A stretch of 25,380 nucleotides of DNA from a virus, in IMG/VR virus record IMGVR_UViG_3300035665_000223, positions 1 through 25,380 of that record; one strand, given 5' to 3'. The translations under genes and the position numbers were made by a program. Within the stretch, counting starts at the first letter, position 1, and every line of letters starts with the position of its first letter. The notes below the pieces were generated by a model, which saw nothing but the letters and a program-made list of their open reading frames with translations, did not search any database and had not been told where the DNA came from. Below, in pieces: positions 1-10,621 of the stretch.

Positions 1-239
1 ACAATTTGAACATTGGATGACAATCTAGTGCCGTCATCGAAAATAATCACATCTGTGTTTACTGTTGGTGCAGTGACTGCATTACCAACAGTGAGGTTAC
101 CAGTAATAATATATTCAGAAGTGTTTGATGTGAATGTTCCACCAACATCTGTAATTGAATTTGCAAATGATATAAGTTGTTGAGTGGCAATTAACCACTG
201 CTCAAATGTATTAGCTGAACTTATTTGATTAATTGCCAT
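1..239 (-). CDS. Fibre-like virion structural protein, N-terminal part (runs off left edge)
   Basis: Only the first 79 codons are in the window. The protein opens with MAINQISSANTFEQWLIATQ and continues with a Thr/Asn/Ser-rich stretch containing ITGNLTVGN and a later FDDGTRLSSN. This low-charge, beta-prone composition and this type of opening are common in tail-fibre or appendage proteins of marine T4-like phages, and the gene is the last visible member of the minus-strand baseplate block. The ATG directly abuts the stop codon of the 71-residue gene upstream (TAA then ATG), suggesting translational coupling; no clear Shine-Dalgarno is visible. The fibre role is inferred from composition and position; a neck or whisker protein would be an alternative. 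Sure that it is coding, unsure of the exact product. Confidence 0.6.
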   Translation of the reverse strand, partial: MAINQISSANTFEQWLIATQQLISFANSITDVGGTFTSNTSEYIITGNLTVGNAVTAPTVNTDVIIFDDGTRLSSNVQI

Positions 240-455
240 TTATCGACTCATCTTTAGAAGTAATTCTTTGATTTCTTGTATATCTTGTTCTAGTTTGTCC
301 AGACGATTCTTCGACTCATTTTGTTCATTTTTTTGTTTTTTAGCAATTTCTTTTTTCACTAGATATTCATTCAAGCCTTTTCTATCAGTATTTAGAATCG
401 CCTTAGAATGAATATCACGAACAAAAGTTGTATCTGGAATCTTTACTTGTTTCAT
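240..455 (-). CDS. Small coiled-coil protein, conserved in T4-like marine phages
   Basis: A 71-residue protein starting MKQVKIPDTTFVRDIHSKAI. I chose the ATG at 455 rather than one seven codons upstream because it falls just after the stop of the 1988-residue gene (one base between), as at the other junctions here, and because the upstream start would overlap that gene. Residues 1-27 form a short motif (PDTTFVRDI, then LNTDRKGL); residues about 28-68 are rich in Lys, Glu and Gln with heptad-spaced Leu/Ile (LDKLEQDIQEIKELLLKM), indicating a coiled coil. I recognise the general pattern from small uncharacterised proteins near the baseplate genes of T4-like cyanophages. Function unknown; a structural adaptor or assembly helper between the large upstream protein and the following fibre-like protein is a guess from position. 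Confidence 0.75.
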   Translation of the reverse strand: MKQVKIPDTTFVRDIHSKAILNTDRKGLNEYLVKKEIAKKQKNEQNESKNRLDKLEQDIQEIKELLLKMSR

Positions 456-456
456 A

Positions 457-3400
457 TCAACCCGCTGGTAAAGCAATCGCTCTCATATCTTTAATTCTTG
501 GAACAATTCCAGTATTAGAACTAGACATTACAATCTTAATAGCAAAAGTTCTAAATGTTGTAAATGCTGTTCCTGCGGAAGTGTAAGATACAGAGTTGTT
601 TGCAATACCATTTACACCTGGTGCAAATGTTAATTCACGATCATCATTTTCATTTAATGATACAAAGTTTGCATTGCCCAGTTCTGTCATCAACTGATAA
701 CTCTTATCATCAAAAACTCCAGGATCAGATGCTGAAAGAATCTTGTAATAAACATAGATGTTAGTTCCCGCCGGTTTATTTGCAGTTACATAAACACGCA
801 AGTCACCAGAATCAAAACCATCAGCGAGAGTTACACGGCGAGTCATATATCGTGCCGTAGCGTTACCACCAGATTTCTCAGTTTCACCAATGTATGTTAC
901 AACAGCATTAGCACCGCCGCCAGATCCTGGTGTTAGTGTAATTGTTGGTGAACTTGTGTAACCAGAACCTGCGTTTGTGATGTATACTGCATTAACGGTA
1001 TTAGACACAACGTTTGCTACAGCTGTAGCACCAGAACCGCCGCCGCCTGAAATTGTAACTGTAATGTCTGCGGAGTTTGCGTAACCAGAACCAGTGTTAG
1101 AAACGACAACACCTGAGTTTGAAAGTCCAAGGTTGTTGATTTCATTTTCAATGGCTAAAAGAGCCATACGAGATACATCGATTACTGGTGAAACATCATT
1201 ACTTAGAGCAGTCATTGTGCCAACAAGAGTGAATGTGTTACTTGTTCCAGTTGTAGAGTTACCGGTATTGCTTAACTTTCTACCAACACCATCGTAAATT
1301 TCCAAATTCTTCAAAGGTGTGATTGAAGTTAACCCAGCAAAACCAGAACTGTCGGCTTTCTCAGAATTAAATTGATAACTTAATGATGTATTTGCAAGAA
1401 CAATATCTGATGTAATCAAATGCACAACTTCATAAGGAACAACAGTTGTTGGAGTAGAAACATGAAATTGAGCTGTAGCGGAACTTGTACTAAAACTACT
1501 ACGATACAATTGGAACATCATGTCTGAAGTTTGATCGGCAGTCCATGTTGATCCGTTTTGCGACAAGAACAATGATCCACCATAAGCTTGTTCAGATATT
1601 TGACGGCCGTTCACAATGTCTAACTTACCGATTTCAGCCACATAAATTTCATACTTGTTAGAGTTAGCAAGAACAACAAACGAATGTTCACCAGGTTGTA
1701 AATACACTGGCGAATCAAAAACAAATTCAGTATACTTACTAGAATCTGTCATGCTAGGACTTGCAGATACTTTAACTTTATCTGGAGTCAAAGAAACAGT
1801 TGAGAACGGATAAACAACAGAACTTGATGGGAATCCATTGACTGTTGGACGAAGTTGTAAAGTCACTGGTACAGTATCGTCTTTTGTTTTGAAGCACAAA
1901 CGAATCTTTGACAAGAATATGCCTTGAGGATATTGTTGTGGACTGACCAAGAATGTTTGTGCTAATGGATCTGCCCAATTGATCGGCGGCAGAGTCTGTA
2001 AAACTCTTGAAACTGAAGATTGGCTTGTAACCACACGATTATCGGTTACAGCGGTTCGTTGAACAACCGGAGATACAGTAGATATGATGACTTCTTCTTT
2101 AGTTTGCAACAAACCTTGTGCGAAGAATGAAGCATCGCCATTAGTAGAAGAACTTGGAATGTCGCCAGTCGAAGTATCAGTCAATCTAAATTGTTTTTCA
2201 CCAACTCGGAAAGTGCCACTAGGAATACTGAAAATACCAACAACTGAACCAGCTGGATCCGTTGTCAATCTGCCGATGCCATAATGTGAGGTTGTATCTG
2301 GGGTTGTTGTCCAAGTGCTAGAAATGTTCGCTACTCTTGTAGAAACATTATATGAAGTAATTGTTGCACTTTGACCAGCGCCTTTACCTTGTGTGATAAA
2401 GATTACTGAACCATTAATTGTATTTTGGTTGCTTGCGTTTTGTGCATCAATACGAAGTGTCACAGAACTAGAGGTAGCAGTATTTACAATACCGCCATTG
2501 TGTTCGTATGTTGCTACGTTGTATGTTAGTCCTGTTTGAGCACCGACCAATTGTAAATTAGCAGCATTTGCTGTGGCAAAATTAAACGAAGTGTTAATTG
2601 CCATGTTTGTAACATACACAATATTATTTGATGTATGGACAACAACAGCGTTTGCCACATTGACGCCAACACTCTTGTCTCTAATGTTTACGACTTCTGG
2701 ATTACTGTAGTTTACATTAAATCCAATGTTGTTTGAAGTTAGATAATATTTGTTAACACGATCACCAACATAATTTTCTACAGAAGTTTCGTCAAAGAAT
2801 GGATAAAGAGTGGTGCTTGGTTTGAAATCAGTGCCAACAAACAACACATTGATGCTTCTCATAAACGGAATAATAGAAACATCTACAACACGATCACCAA
2901 TTGACTGTGTTATTGTATTAGGCACAACTCTTGAGACTATGCCACTTCTTGTTTGTGATTGTGTAGTTGTAGTGGTTGTGGTTTCCACCAAACTTCTACC
3001 AATCCAACCCTCACCAACAGTTGTATTAGTTCCTGTCCAAATAGTTTGCCAAGAATTCCATTCTAGATTTACTGGAAGTCTATCTGTAATTAATTGCCAA
3101 GCATCTCTGTCACCGCCAACATTTACTAAAACATCAGACTGATGGTTTTCGTCAACCCAAATATCCGAAGATGGACTCAACTTCATCTTACCAAGATAGT
3201 TAATCACATTAAAAGGATTAACATTGACGGACTTAGAAGCTTTAGATTGATCTACAAGTAGCGATGAAGTAGCATTAGCAGTTACTAATGAACCTGTTCT
3301 AGTAAAGTTAGTAGAGTTTGCAGAATCAAAAACTAAGGAATGTGGTGTAATTGTAAAAGATGGACGAAGTTCTTTGTTTACAGTATCAATTGAAGCTGCA

Positions 3401-6400
3401 TAGTCTGAGTTTGTAACATCAGCTACAGCATGTCCTTTAAATGAATCAACAACAATGCCGTTTTTGAATCTTTCAACATTTTGACTATCAAGAATAGATA
3501 AATCTTGTTTAACAAGAGCTTCTTGCTCTAACAAACTCAATGAGGTATAATATTCTAAGTTTTCAATGCGTGATTCCAATTGACCAATATCACGCATTGT
3601 GTAACGGCGATGATTAATCTGTTGTATATTAACATCTTTTGTGTCTGACAAATACGGAGAATAACTTAGAATAAACAAAGTCATTCCAGTAGAAGAATCA
3701 TTTGGAGTAACAGGATTCAAAGATGGAATACCTTTAATTACTTCAAATTTTCTTGTTTTATCCAACACAACTTTGTCAATTCTAGCAAGATAATATTGAT
3801 AGTCGAGAATGATATCTGAACCATTTTCTGGTATTTTTGGACCAGTTGTAGTTGAAGACACATCAAAAGATACTGTACTTCCGCCGGAAGCAGTAGCATC
3901 AGAGCGTACTGGCCTAAAATCTAAACAATCCCTTAGATTGTATAGTGTATTATTTGTTGGTGAAGAATAAACTGGAATACTGCCATAAGCAATATCAGAG
4001 TATGAATCAACAGTAAAGAAACCTGGGCCAGATGATGTAAATCGATTAAAGAAAACAACCAATGGGCCTTGCGGCGCAGTTTGCCCAGCTTTTAACTTGA
4101 TCGATGAGTGATCATAGTATGAATCTCTTTGACCGTTATCGAATGTATATCTTGTCGTTACATTTGAAGCAAATGATGAGTTTGCTACAGTAATCGTATT
4201 ACCCGTAAAATCAAGTATACTCGTGACTTCAATCAAATCAGACATGAACAACGATTGAATTTCATTTGGTATCTTTTTAACATAAGAAGCCGCAATGTGG
4301 CATTGTCCGTTGGATGGATAAATCACAACAGCAGAATTGCCAAAAACATCAACGCCGCCAGTTGTTTGAATTGTTGTATTTGCGGCCACATATGTTTTTT
4401 GTTTCTTCGAAATTGTAGAAACATCAATTGTTGCAATAATGTTGGCGGTCATGTTCTGACCATTAGTCACAGTAATCTTATTTGTGCCAGTGTCTACAGA
4501 AAATTTGTCAGCAGGAATTACTTGACCAACAGAGTAACCTGAAGTGCCGGCTGCAGTAACGACAATATAATAGTTGGCCGATTTGGCAGCAGTTGAAGTT
4601 GCGGATGCAATATCTTCACCAGTTCCTAAAGTTAAAGCTGGCGAATCATTTGCAGTAAACGACTGTGAAGCATACAGTCTCTTGTATGAGAAAGAAAAAT
4701 CGGCAATGGTATTCTGTGCAATATATTCTTCACCAAGTTTAAAAATCAATGGCTCAAATGCAGCGTCTGATAAGAAAACATCTTCATATGTTGTTGCGGC
4801 ATCTTTAGAACGACTAGAAATATCAGCGGCAACAACTTTTGTTGTTGTACTAAAGTTAGCTAAAGATTCTACATCATTAAATTCAAAATCAATAGAAAAA
4901 ACTGAAGCGTTTGTTGGAGTTGTTACAAATGCAGGACTTACAGTAAGAGTTTGTGTTGAACCCACGAAGTCTGTAATAATTTTTGGTGCTTCATCAGATC
5001 CAGCGCCACTGGTAATTCGTAGTTTAGCACCAGTATATGCATCATTAACAGTAGAAAAAACTTGCCCGGCCCCGGTATTTCCAATTACAACAGTTGTTGA
5101 TGTAGCAGTATTTACTGTACCAGTGATTGAACCAACACTTACATCAAACAAGAATGAACGATAAGTGTATGTGCTTCCGTTTGATGTGTTGGAAGCGGAC
5201 TCATATGCCATTGACTTAACACGAGCAGTACCAATTTTTGTGTTGGTAATGGATGCAGTAGAAGTAACATTAATTGAAGCAGTGTTTACAACATGCAAAT
5301 CAATTGTCTGTAAACTATTAATTGGGAAAGAACCATAATGGTTTGTAGTGTAAACAAAATTGCCGTAATCTGCCGTAACTCTTTTATTCGAAATACTTGC
5401 AGTTGTTCTCGGTTTATCAATAATTAACTTTGATGGACCATTCGTTTCAAATTCATAACCATAAACATATGCTTTACCTGGCGATAAAGTAACTTCAGTT
5501 TGTGCAGTATTTGAAGAATTTGTATCTAATGAAATTCTAAAATCACGAACTGTGTAATTGCCAGACTCATCAAATGTTCTGCGAGCTAATGTATCTTCTA
5601 AAACAGAATAAATTGGGTATTTGTTTTCACGAATAATTTGACCGTTTTCGACTGTGGCCAATTCAATAAATTGTGTATCGTCAGTAGAAGATAAACTTCT
5701 TGTTGCTAAAACTAAGTTAATCTTATAACGATCAGAACCTGGCGCTTGATAATTTGAAGCGTTTTGTGCTGGGTCTAAAAGAGAGGTATCTGTGTTATTT
5801 GTGACGATTGATTCTGTAATTTCAAAACCAATACGAGCATTTGCTGTGGTATTGTCATATTTCGAAACGGCTACAGTTTGAGCATCGTTTTGAATAAAGA
5901 AACCATCATAGTAAAAAACGCCCTCATTGACCGAAAATATTTGGCCGGTACCGACACCAGAAGAAGAAATATTGGCAAACGAAGGAGAAGTCTCATCAGT
6001 TTTAATTGTTTCCGATGAGGTAAATGTTGATCCATAAAGTTGTTTCACCATCAAAGTGATTGGATCACCATTACCATTATTTGCAGGATAAACTTTAACG
6101 ACTTCAGCTCGTTTTGTTTCGTCTGAGGAAAATATTGTCATACCAACAAAATTGTTGGCATCAATATCTACACCGTTGTAAGATGTGTCTAGTTTTAAAT
6201 AAGTAGCGTCTTGCAAAAAGAACTGGCCGCCAGTAACAACCGAGCCATTTTTGAAAATATGGTCTCCAAAACGCTCAACTTGCTTTTGCAGAATTGTTTG
6301 TAACTGAGTTAATTCACGAGCCTGAACTGCAAAACCTGGTTTAAAAAGTAAACGAAGGTACTTTTTAGTTTCGTCAAAGTCATCATAATATGGATTGACA

Positions 6401-6423
6401 TTAAAATTGGTATTAAGAGCCAT
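457..6423 (-). CDS. Giant baseplate/tail structural protein, DUF4815 type, gp9/gp10 position
   Basis: A 1988-residue protein whose N-terminus ([20 protein letters not shown], then [20 protein letters not shown]) is the signature of the DUF4815 family of phage virion proteins. Around residue 935-960 is a helical stretch ([19 protein letters not shown]). Near residue 1150 a run of seven Thr precedes a segment ending in [16 protein letters not shown], and residues about 1480-1650 (WADPLAQTF, then [16 protein letters not shown]) form a beta-rich module typical of these proteins. Residues about 1775-1850 hold two Gly-Tyr rich repeats ([37 protein letters not shown]). The C-terminus ([22 protein letters not shown]) is a usual family ending. 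It follows gp8, where T4 has gp9, gp10 and gp11, so it probably forms the outer wedge and carries fibres; that role is inferred. A Shine-Dalgarno AGAGG lies five bases before the ATG. Confidence 0.85.
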   Translation of the reverse strand: MALNTNFNVNPYYDDFDETKKYLRLLFKPGFAVQARELTQLQTILQKQVERFGDHIFKNGSVVTGGQFFLQDATYLKLDTSYNGVDIDANNFVGMTIFSSDETKRAEVVKVYPANNGNGDPITLMVKQLYGSTFTSSETIKTDETSPSFANISSSGVGTGQIFSVNEGVFYYDGFFIQNDAQTVAVSKYDNTTANARIGFEITESIVTNNTDTSLLDPAQNASNYQAPGSDRYKINLVLATRSLSSTDDTQFIELATVENGQIIRENKYPIYSVLEDTLARRTFDESGNYTVRDFRISLDTNSSNTAQTEVTLSPGKAYVYGYEFETNGPSKLIIDKPRTTASISNKRVTADYGNFVYTTNHYGSFPINSLQTIDLHVVNTASINVTSTASITNTKIGTARVKSMAYESASNTSNGSTYTYRSFLFDVSVGSITGTVNTATSTTVVIGNTGAGQVFSTVNDAYTGAKLRITSGAGSDEAPKIITDFVGSTQTLTVSPAFVTTPTNASVFSIDFEFNDVESLANFSTTTKVVAADISSRSKDAATTYEDVFLSDAAFEPLIFKLGEEYIAQNTIADFSFSYKRLYASQSFTANDSPALTLGTGEDIASATSTAAKSANYYIVVTAAGTSGYSVGQVIPADKFSVDTGTNKITVTNGQNMTANIIATIDVSTISKKQKTYVAANTTIQTTGGVDVFGNSAVVIYPSNGQCHIAASYVKKIPNEIQSLFMSDLIEVTSILDFTGNTITVANSSFASNVTTRYTFDNGQRDSYYDHSSIKLKAGQTAPQGPLVVFFNRFTSSGPGFFTVDSYSDIAYGSIPVYSSPTNNTLYNLRDCLDFRPVRSDATASGGSTVSFDVSSTTTGPKIPENGSDIILDYQYYLARIDKVVLDKTRKFEVIKGIPSLNPVTPNDSSTGMTLFILSYSPYLSDTKDVNIQQINHRRYTMRDIGQLESRIENLEYYTSLSLLEQEALVKQDLSILDSQNVERFKNGIVVDSFKGHAVADVTNSDYAASIDTVNKELRPSFTITPHSLVFDSANSTNFTRTGSLVTANATSSLLVDQSKASKSVNVNPFNVINYLGKMKLSPSSDIWVDENHQSDVLVNVGGDRDAWQLITDRLPVNLEWNSWQTIWTGTNTTVGEGWIGRSLVETTTTTTTQSQTRSGIVSRVVPNTITQSIGDRVVDVSIIPFMRSINVLFVGTDFKPSTTLYPFFDETSVENYVGDRVNKYYLTSNNIGFNVNYSNPEVVNIRDKSVGVNVANAVVVHTSNNIVYVTNMAINTSFNFATANAANLQLVGAQTGLTYNVATYEHNGGIVNTATSSSVTLRIDAQNASNQNTINGSVIFITQGKGAGQSATITSYNVSTRVANISSTWTTTPDTTSHYGIGRLTTDPAGSVVGIFSIPSGTFRVGEKQFRLTDTSTGDIPSSSTNGDASFFAQGLLQTKEEVIISTVSPVVQRTAVTDNRVVTSQSSVSRVLQTLPPINWADPLAQTFLVSPQQYPQGIFLSKIRLCFKTKDDTVPVTLQLRPTVNGFPSSSVVYPFSTVSLTPDKVKVSASPSMTDSSKYTEFVFDSPVYLQPGEHSFVVLANSNKYEIYVAEIGKLDIVNGRQISEQAYGGSLFLSQNGSTWTADQTSDMMFQLYRSSFSTSSATAQFHVSTPTTVVPYEVVHLITSDIVLANTSLSYQFNSEKADSSGFAGLTSITPLKNLEIYDGVGRKLSNTGNSTTGTSNTFTLVGTMTALSNDVSPVIDVSRMALLAIENEINNLGLSNSGVVVSNTGSGYANSADITVTISGGGGSGATAVANVVSNTVNAVYITNAGSGYTSSPTITLTPGSGGGANAVVTYIGETEKSGGNATARYMTRRVTLADGFDSGDLRVYVTANKPAGTNIYVYYKILSASDPGVFDDKSYQLMTELGNANFVSLNENDDRELTFAPGVNGIANNSVSYTSAGTAFTTFRTFAIKIVMSSSNTGIVPRIKDMRAIALPAG

Positions 6424-6428
6424 GAATT

Positions 6429-6433
6429 CCTCT
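6429..6433 (-). promoter_or_regulatory. Ribosome binding site of the DUF4815 giant protein
   Basis: AGAGG on the minus strand, five bases before the ATG at 6423. It overlaps the TAG stop of gp8 (6432-6434), so the two genes can be translated from one message by re-initiation. It supports the chosen start. Confidence 0.75.
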
Positions 6434-8303
6434 AAAATCTAACGACAAATTTAATATTTTCTGCTTGGCCACTAGTTCTTTGTACCGCAACTATATTCTC
6501 ATTGTACAAAACATCACCTGTGTATTTTTCAAATTCAGGATAGTTAATTTCTGAGACAGTCCTGCCTGTTGGATTTGTAACAGTACCTTTTAAAACAGAA
6601 CCCAAAGCAATCGTGCCACGCACGTTTGTTAAATTTACTGTTGTACTGGTAAACGATTCAACATATCCACTAAAAGTTGGCGAACTAAAAGAACCTTGAT
6701 AAACAAATTCATTCACTTGATAATCCGAACCCGCAATTAAAGTTAAAGATGTGGTTTGAGAAATAACTGTGTTTGAATTTGCATATGTTACTGGCGTATT
6801 TGCACCATATTTATGTGGGTTGCGGAGTAATCCATATTGTCTAAATGATGTATTAGCTGAAATTACATTACCTTCTGTTGTGTCACCTTCACCAATTTTA
6901 AGAGCAATCATAACATTATGACCACCCAATTCTTTAGCGGGGTTATAACCATGACCGTATTTTGGTCCAATGATGGCACGAGCACTAGCTACGTTTAAAC
7001 CTGTTGCTGTACCGTAAATATTCACATTAGCATATGTGTATCCTCTGCCATAACTAGTCAATGTTATGTTTGATATTTGAGTATTTCCACCAATGTTAGC
7101 AGTGGCTACAGCGCCAGAACCATCACCATCAACGACAACTCTAGTTTTGAATGATAAAGTATTACTTGTTCCGCCACCTGCTGAAGCGGTCGCATAAGAA
7201 AGATTAATTTTTCTGTTTACCAAATCAACAGCTGTAATATAGGTGTTTGCTAATATACCATTACCAGTCACTGCCATGTTGGTCACTATCAAGTTAGCCA
7301 TATCAACAGCTGCTTCAACAGTCAACACCGAGCAAGAAGTGTTAAAAGAAGATACATTTGCATTAGTATTGTAATAACCAGATCCAGCAGTTTGAACTAC
7401 GATTGTTGTTATTTCACCATCTATTGTAGCATTTGCACTACCGTTATATTCTAACTGATCAATCGAAGCAGGTGCTGGCAACCAAACATTTGCTAAAAAT
7501 TTGTTGGCGGCTTGCACATTGTACATGTACTTCCACAAATAACCATCACCAGTTTCAATAATACCACGATTACCTAAATTTGTGCCAAGAGGTTCTACTG
7601 TAGAGTTCGAACTTAAATTATTAGACAAACATTTGTAAACATTTCTCTCCGAATTGTAAACATAACAAGAATATAAATTTTGTCTTGAGTTAGAAGTTAA
7701 AAGTGTATCTAATGTCAAAGTATCATCAAACTGAATATATTTGTTGTTTGCTGCCCAAGTATTTTTTGGTATAACAAATTCTACATCATTCCCAGTTACT
7801 TTTTTAGCTGCAATCATGTTGTTCCATATTGATTTTTCTGCAGCTACGGTGTCGGTAAGAACATCTGGCGCTGACGGGCTATCCCAAACCAAATGTCTTC
7901 CAAGATAGACATATCCAACTGATGCGTTTGTTTCGGAAAAACCTTCTTTAAACTGTTCAGCGTTATTGAACCTTAACTTTTTTGAGGTGTACTTTGTTCC
8001 CTCCGGTTCCACCGCAATATCGGAGATGAAAAGTTCCCAAGTTGTGGAATCATATACGAATTCTGCTTTAACTCCAGCCAAATCCAATAACACATTGTCT
8101 GCATTTCCTTCAATTGTTGAACCGTTTCGATCAACAAGTAAATTGTATGTTTCCCAGTTAGCGCCATCTACAATTTGAACAAAATCTCCAGTTGTCGGAG
8201 AAGCAGGCAATGTGATTGTGAACGATCCAGTCGAAGTGTCGGCAATAATATAATCACCGACATTTGCAGTATAATTTGATGTTTTTCTTAAATATGTTGG
8301 CAT
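6432..8303 (-). CDS. gp8: Baseplate wedge protein gp8, enlarged by an N-terminal fibre-like domain and a repeat insertion
   Basis: A 623-residue protein; T4 gp8 has 334. The gp8 core is recognisable at residues about 125-275 ([10 protein letters not shown], then [39 protein letters not shown]) and again at about 445-623, ending [19 protein letters not shown] and NIKFVVRF, matching the T4 gp8 pattern of a late GEMIYMEN-type motif and an aromatic terminus. T4 gp8 is a dimeric wedge subunit linking gp6, gp7 and gp10. Two additions are visible: residues 1-95 ([39 protein letters not shown]) resemble a beta module common in phage fibre proteins, and residues about 290-445 carry Gly-Tyr rich repeats ([20 protein letters not shown]). 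A perfect late promoter box lies seven bases upstream of the ATG and no Shine-Dalgarno is seen. Confidence 0.85.
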   Translation of the reverse strand: MPTYLRKTSNYTANVGDYIIADTSTGSFTITLPASPTTGDFVQIVDGANWETYNLLVDRNGSTIEGNADNVLLDLAGVKAEFVYDSTTWELFISDIAVEPEGTKYTSKKLRFNNAEQFKEGFSETNASVGYVYLGRHLVWDSPSAPDVLTDTVAAEKSIWNNMIAAKKVTGNDVEFVIPKNTWAANNKYIQFDDTLTLDTLLTSNSRQNLYSCYVYNSERNVYKCLSNNLSSNSTVEPLGTNLGNRGIIETGDGYLWKYMYNVQAANKFLANVWLPAPASIDQLEYNGSANATIDGEITTIVVQTAGSGYYNTNANVSSFNTSCSVLTVEAAVDMANLIVTNMAVTGNGILANTYITAVDLVNRKINLSYATASAGGGTSNTLSFKTRVVVDGDGSGAVATANIGGNTQISNITLTSYGRGYTYANVNIYGTATGLNVASARAIIGPKYGHGYNPAKELGGHNVMIALKIGEGDTTEGNVISANTSFRQYGLLRNPHKYGANTPVTYANSNTVISQTTSLTLIAGSDYQVNEFVYQGSFSSPTFSGYVESFTSTTVNLTNVRGTIALGSVLKGTVTNPTGRTVSEINYPEFEKYTGDVLYNENIVAVQRTSGQAENIKFVVRF

Positions 8304-8310
8304 AATTTCT

Positions 8311-8318
8311 TATTTATA
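8311..8318 (-). promoter_or_regulatory. T4-type late promoter (TATAAATA) before gp8
   Basis: A perfect TATAAATA on the minus strand, the consensus T4 late promoter read by RNA polymerase carrying gp55 sigma and gp33 co-activator. It overlaps the TAA stop of the upstream gene and ends seven bases before the gp8 ATG. Taking the usual T4 placement of the box at -13 to -6, transcription would start about two bases before the ATG. Confidence 0.7.
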
Positions 8319-10620
8319 CTGAGCCTTGAGATATTTCCGAATAAACTTTTACTGGTGTTTCTTCTATTTCATCAAGTTTGGTTACTTCAGAGTATGCAAT
8401 TAAACCAGCCGGATGTAGCAATTCTTTCAAAACTTGTTTGTATTTTTGAAACTGAATATTTGAAACAACCACATAAGAATAGTCAATGTAGTAGTCTTTG
8501 CCTTGTAATTTAGTATATGATGAAGACACTAAACCTTTTTGACTTGTCCATTTTCCTGGAAACTCTTCAATAGTTGGTATTAAAGACGCTTCAAGAACTG
8601 CTGTGCCATCTCCACTTCTAGTCATGTCAAGCTCTGGAACAGATTTTAAACCTTTACCCGCATCTAAAATTAATACACTTTCAATGCCGCCAGGTTTTTT
8701 AGTTCCAATATTCGCAGTAAATTCTTCGCCATCACCCATAATAGCAATAACTTCAACATTAGCATTTGAACCGCCAGAAGAGTTGATTGTGATTGTTGGT
8801 AATTTATCTTGTGTGTACCCCTGGCCACCTATTAAATAGGTGCCGTAAACTCTAACAGGTTTTGTAGTAGCATTTGAAGAAAAAGCTGTATTTACTGACA
8901 TTAAGACATTCGAAGTAATAGTGCTAACTACTTTTACTTCACCATTAACCATTATTTGATCACCAACAATAAGTTCACTATCAAATGAAGTGCCAGTTCC
9001 AATTACATTTGCGTTTGTTGTAAAGACATTTGCTGTGCCAATTATTTTTGTTGGAACAAATTCTATTTTTTCGATAACACCGTTAGCATCAATGTCCCTC
9101 ACTTCAGCTGCAGCTCCAACGCCATAACTTCCTGATTGATTTGTAAAAACCAATTCGTCACCAATACTATAACCTGAACCGCCATTATGAATAGCTGTTT
9201 TGCCTAAAGAACCAAAACTTTTAATGTAAACGGTTGTGTTGCTTAGTGTTGAACCAATGTTTGCAATCACCAAATTTGCAGACTCAACATCGAAAGATGG
9301 AATTGAAGAGAAGTTAACTTGAACTGAGTTGATTTGAACGCCAATGACTTCTCCAATGTTTGTATAAGCAGTATTAGAAAAGGTATGTCGTATTACACTA
9401 TTTGAATTGCCAGAATAAAGCCCACTCAGTCCATAAGATGCAGCATTTATATAAGTGTTAGCTGGATCAATGTCTGATATAACATCAGAAAAAATTCTAA
9501 AAGTGTTTGCAGAGTTTGCTGAAGTTGTTGTAACAGAAATAACATCTATGTCAACAAATGGCTTACCAAAGCCATCAGCACTAATTGGCGCATTTATTTT
9601 AAAACCAGCGCCGCCATTTAAAATTGTTATAGAGTCAATGACACCTTTTGATACACTCGACACTACAGCTTGAGGAGTTCTTAAAGATCGAGGTGCGGTT
9701 ATAATGACTGGATCACCAATGTTATAATTTGAACCAGAGTTTACAATTGTAATTTCTTTTATTTCAGAAACACTTCGCATTCTAACATCGACAAGTGTTT
9801 CTCCAACAAAAACAGCTGTCTCTAAATTTTCAGCAACTTCAAATTCACCTTCTGTAGTTTTATTGTCTACAAACAACTCAAATATTTCAAAATTATTTAA
9901 AAATCTACGAAATACTTTTTCTACAACTGTTGTTGCGCCAGATGTTACTCCAGTTATTTTTCTATTATTAAAAATATTTCTGTCAACAGAATCATAAAAA
10001 ATTTCAAGTTTGGTGTTTGCCGCCAAATTTGAATCAAATTCAATTAAATTGTATTCTTTTAATACTTTAAATCCTGTGGTTGTTAATGTGCCATTAAGAT
10101 ACACATCCACATTTGCAGATGGTAATTGTGAAATAGTTACGAACTGTTTTGTATTACCATCAGCAGTATAAAAAGAAGAAATGTCGGTTGAGACTTTAAT
10201 TGAGTTATCAATCTTCCATTCGCCAGAAGATGCACGAAGAATACTGTCTTTTGGATAAAAAATAGTTGGTTCTTCAGCAAATAAAAAACGAAATAGTAAT
10301 TTAAAAGAACTTTCAGAACCTTTAGCCTGATATAGTGGCAATATATTTTTGATTAGTAAATCTTTGTTTCCTTGCGCTTCAACAGGAACTAAAGAAGCGT
10401 AAGTATTAAGAAAATATTCTTCAAACTCATCGATAGATTGATCGACATCCGTAATGGTCTTTAGCTTTTTAGCTTGAAAAGTTAAATCGTTCTTGTTGGT
10501 ACCTTGTTTATTTTCCAAAAATTCATAGTAAGCTTCCAAAAAAGTACCAAAAAGCGGATATTCATCACGAACAAATTCAGGTAGTTGTCCGTTGATTAAA
10601 ATTGAAGTTTTTTTATCCAT
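8314..10620 (-). CDS. Large baseplate wedge protein in the gp7 position
   Basis: A 768-residue protein opening MDKKTSILINGQLPEFVRDE, followed by YPLFGTFLEAYYEFLE. This 'LPEF-DYP-F-FLEAYYE' start is typical of a large baseplate protein found between gp6 and gp8 in T4-like marine phages, often assigned to gp7 by position; T4 gp7 has 1032 residues. Residues 1-125 look helical and the rest is beta-rich. At least three Gly-Tyr rich repeats are present: around residue 290-360 (NSGSNYNIGDPVIITAP), around 475-520 (NGGSGYSIGDELVFTN), and around 595-680 (IGGQGYTQDKLPTITINSSG). The gene starts one base after the gp6 stop, and its own stop lies within the late promoter of gp8. In T4, gp7 begins wedge assembly with gp10, gp8 and gp6. 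I see no sequence similarity that proves homology to T4 gp7, so the gp number is from gene order only. Confidence 0.75.
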   Translation of the reverse strand: MDKKTSILINGQLPEFVRDEYPLFGTFLEAYYEFLENKQGTNKNDLTFQAKKLKTITDVDQSIDEFEEYFLNTYASLVPVEAQGNKDLLIKNILPLYQAKGSESSFKLLFRFLFAEEPTIFYPKDSILRASSGEWKIDNSIKVSTDISSFYTADGNTKQFVTISQLPSANVDVYLNGTLTTTGFKVLKEYNLIEFDSNLAANTKLEIFYDSVDRNIFNNRKITGVTSGATTVVEKVFRRFLNNFEIFELFVDNKTTEGEFEVAENLETAVFVGETLVDVRMRSVSEIKEITIVNSGSNYNIGDPVIITAPRSLRTPQAVVSSVSKGVIDSITILNGGAGFKINAPISADGFGKPFVDIDVISVTTTSANSANTFRIFSDVISDIDPANTYINAASYGLSGLYSGNSNSVIRHTFSNTAYTNIGEVIGVQINSVQVNFSSIPSFDVESANLVIANIGSTLSNTTVYIKSFGSLGKTAIHNGGSGYSIGDELVFTNQSGSYGVGAAAEVRDIDANGVIEKIEFVPTKIIGTANVFTTNANVIGTGTSFDSELIVGDQIMVNGEVKVVSTITSNVLMSVNTAFSSNATTKPVRVYGTYLIGGQGYTQDKLPTITINSSGGSNANVEVIAIMGDGEEFTANIGTKKPGGIESVLILDAGKGLKSVPELDMTRSGDGTAVLEASLIPTIEEFPGKWTSQKGLVSSSYTKLQGKDYYIDYSYVVVSNIQFQKYKQVLKELLHPAGLIAYSEVTKLDEIEETPVKVYSEISQGSV

Positions 10621-10621
10621 C

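Noticed and set aside
457-476. A start seven codons further upstream for the 71-residue gene (ATG at 476)
   Set aside because: It would overlap the end of the 1988-residue gene by 20 bases, and the added residues MLYQRVD do not fit the usual start; the ATG at 455 fits the tight spacing of this operon.
4574-5164. A 196-codon open frame on the plus strand opposite the DUF4815 protein
   Set aside because: It lies wholly antisense to a well-supported gene, has no ribosome binding site, and its Val/Ala/Ser-rich translation is what the complement of Thr/Asn-rich codons gives. The same applies to the other plus-strand frames within 457-19541.
9431-9456. TATAAATG on the minus strand inside the gp7-position gene as a late promoter
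   Set aside because: The last base differs from the consensus and no gene starts just downstream, unlike the accepted boxes.
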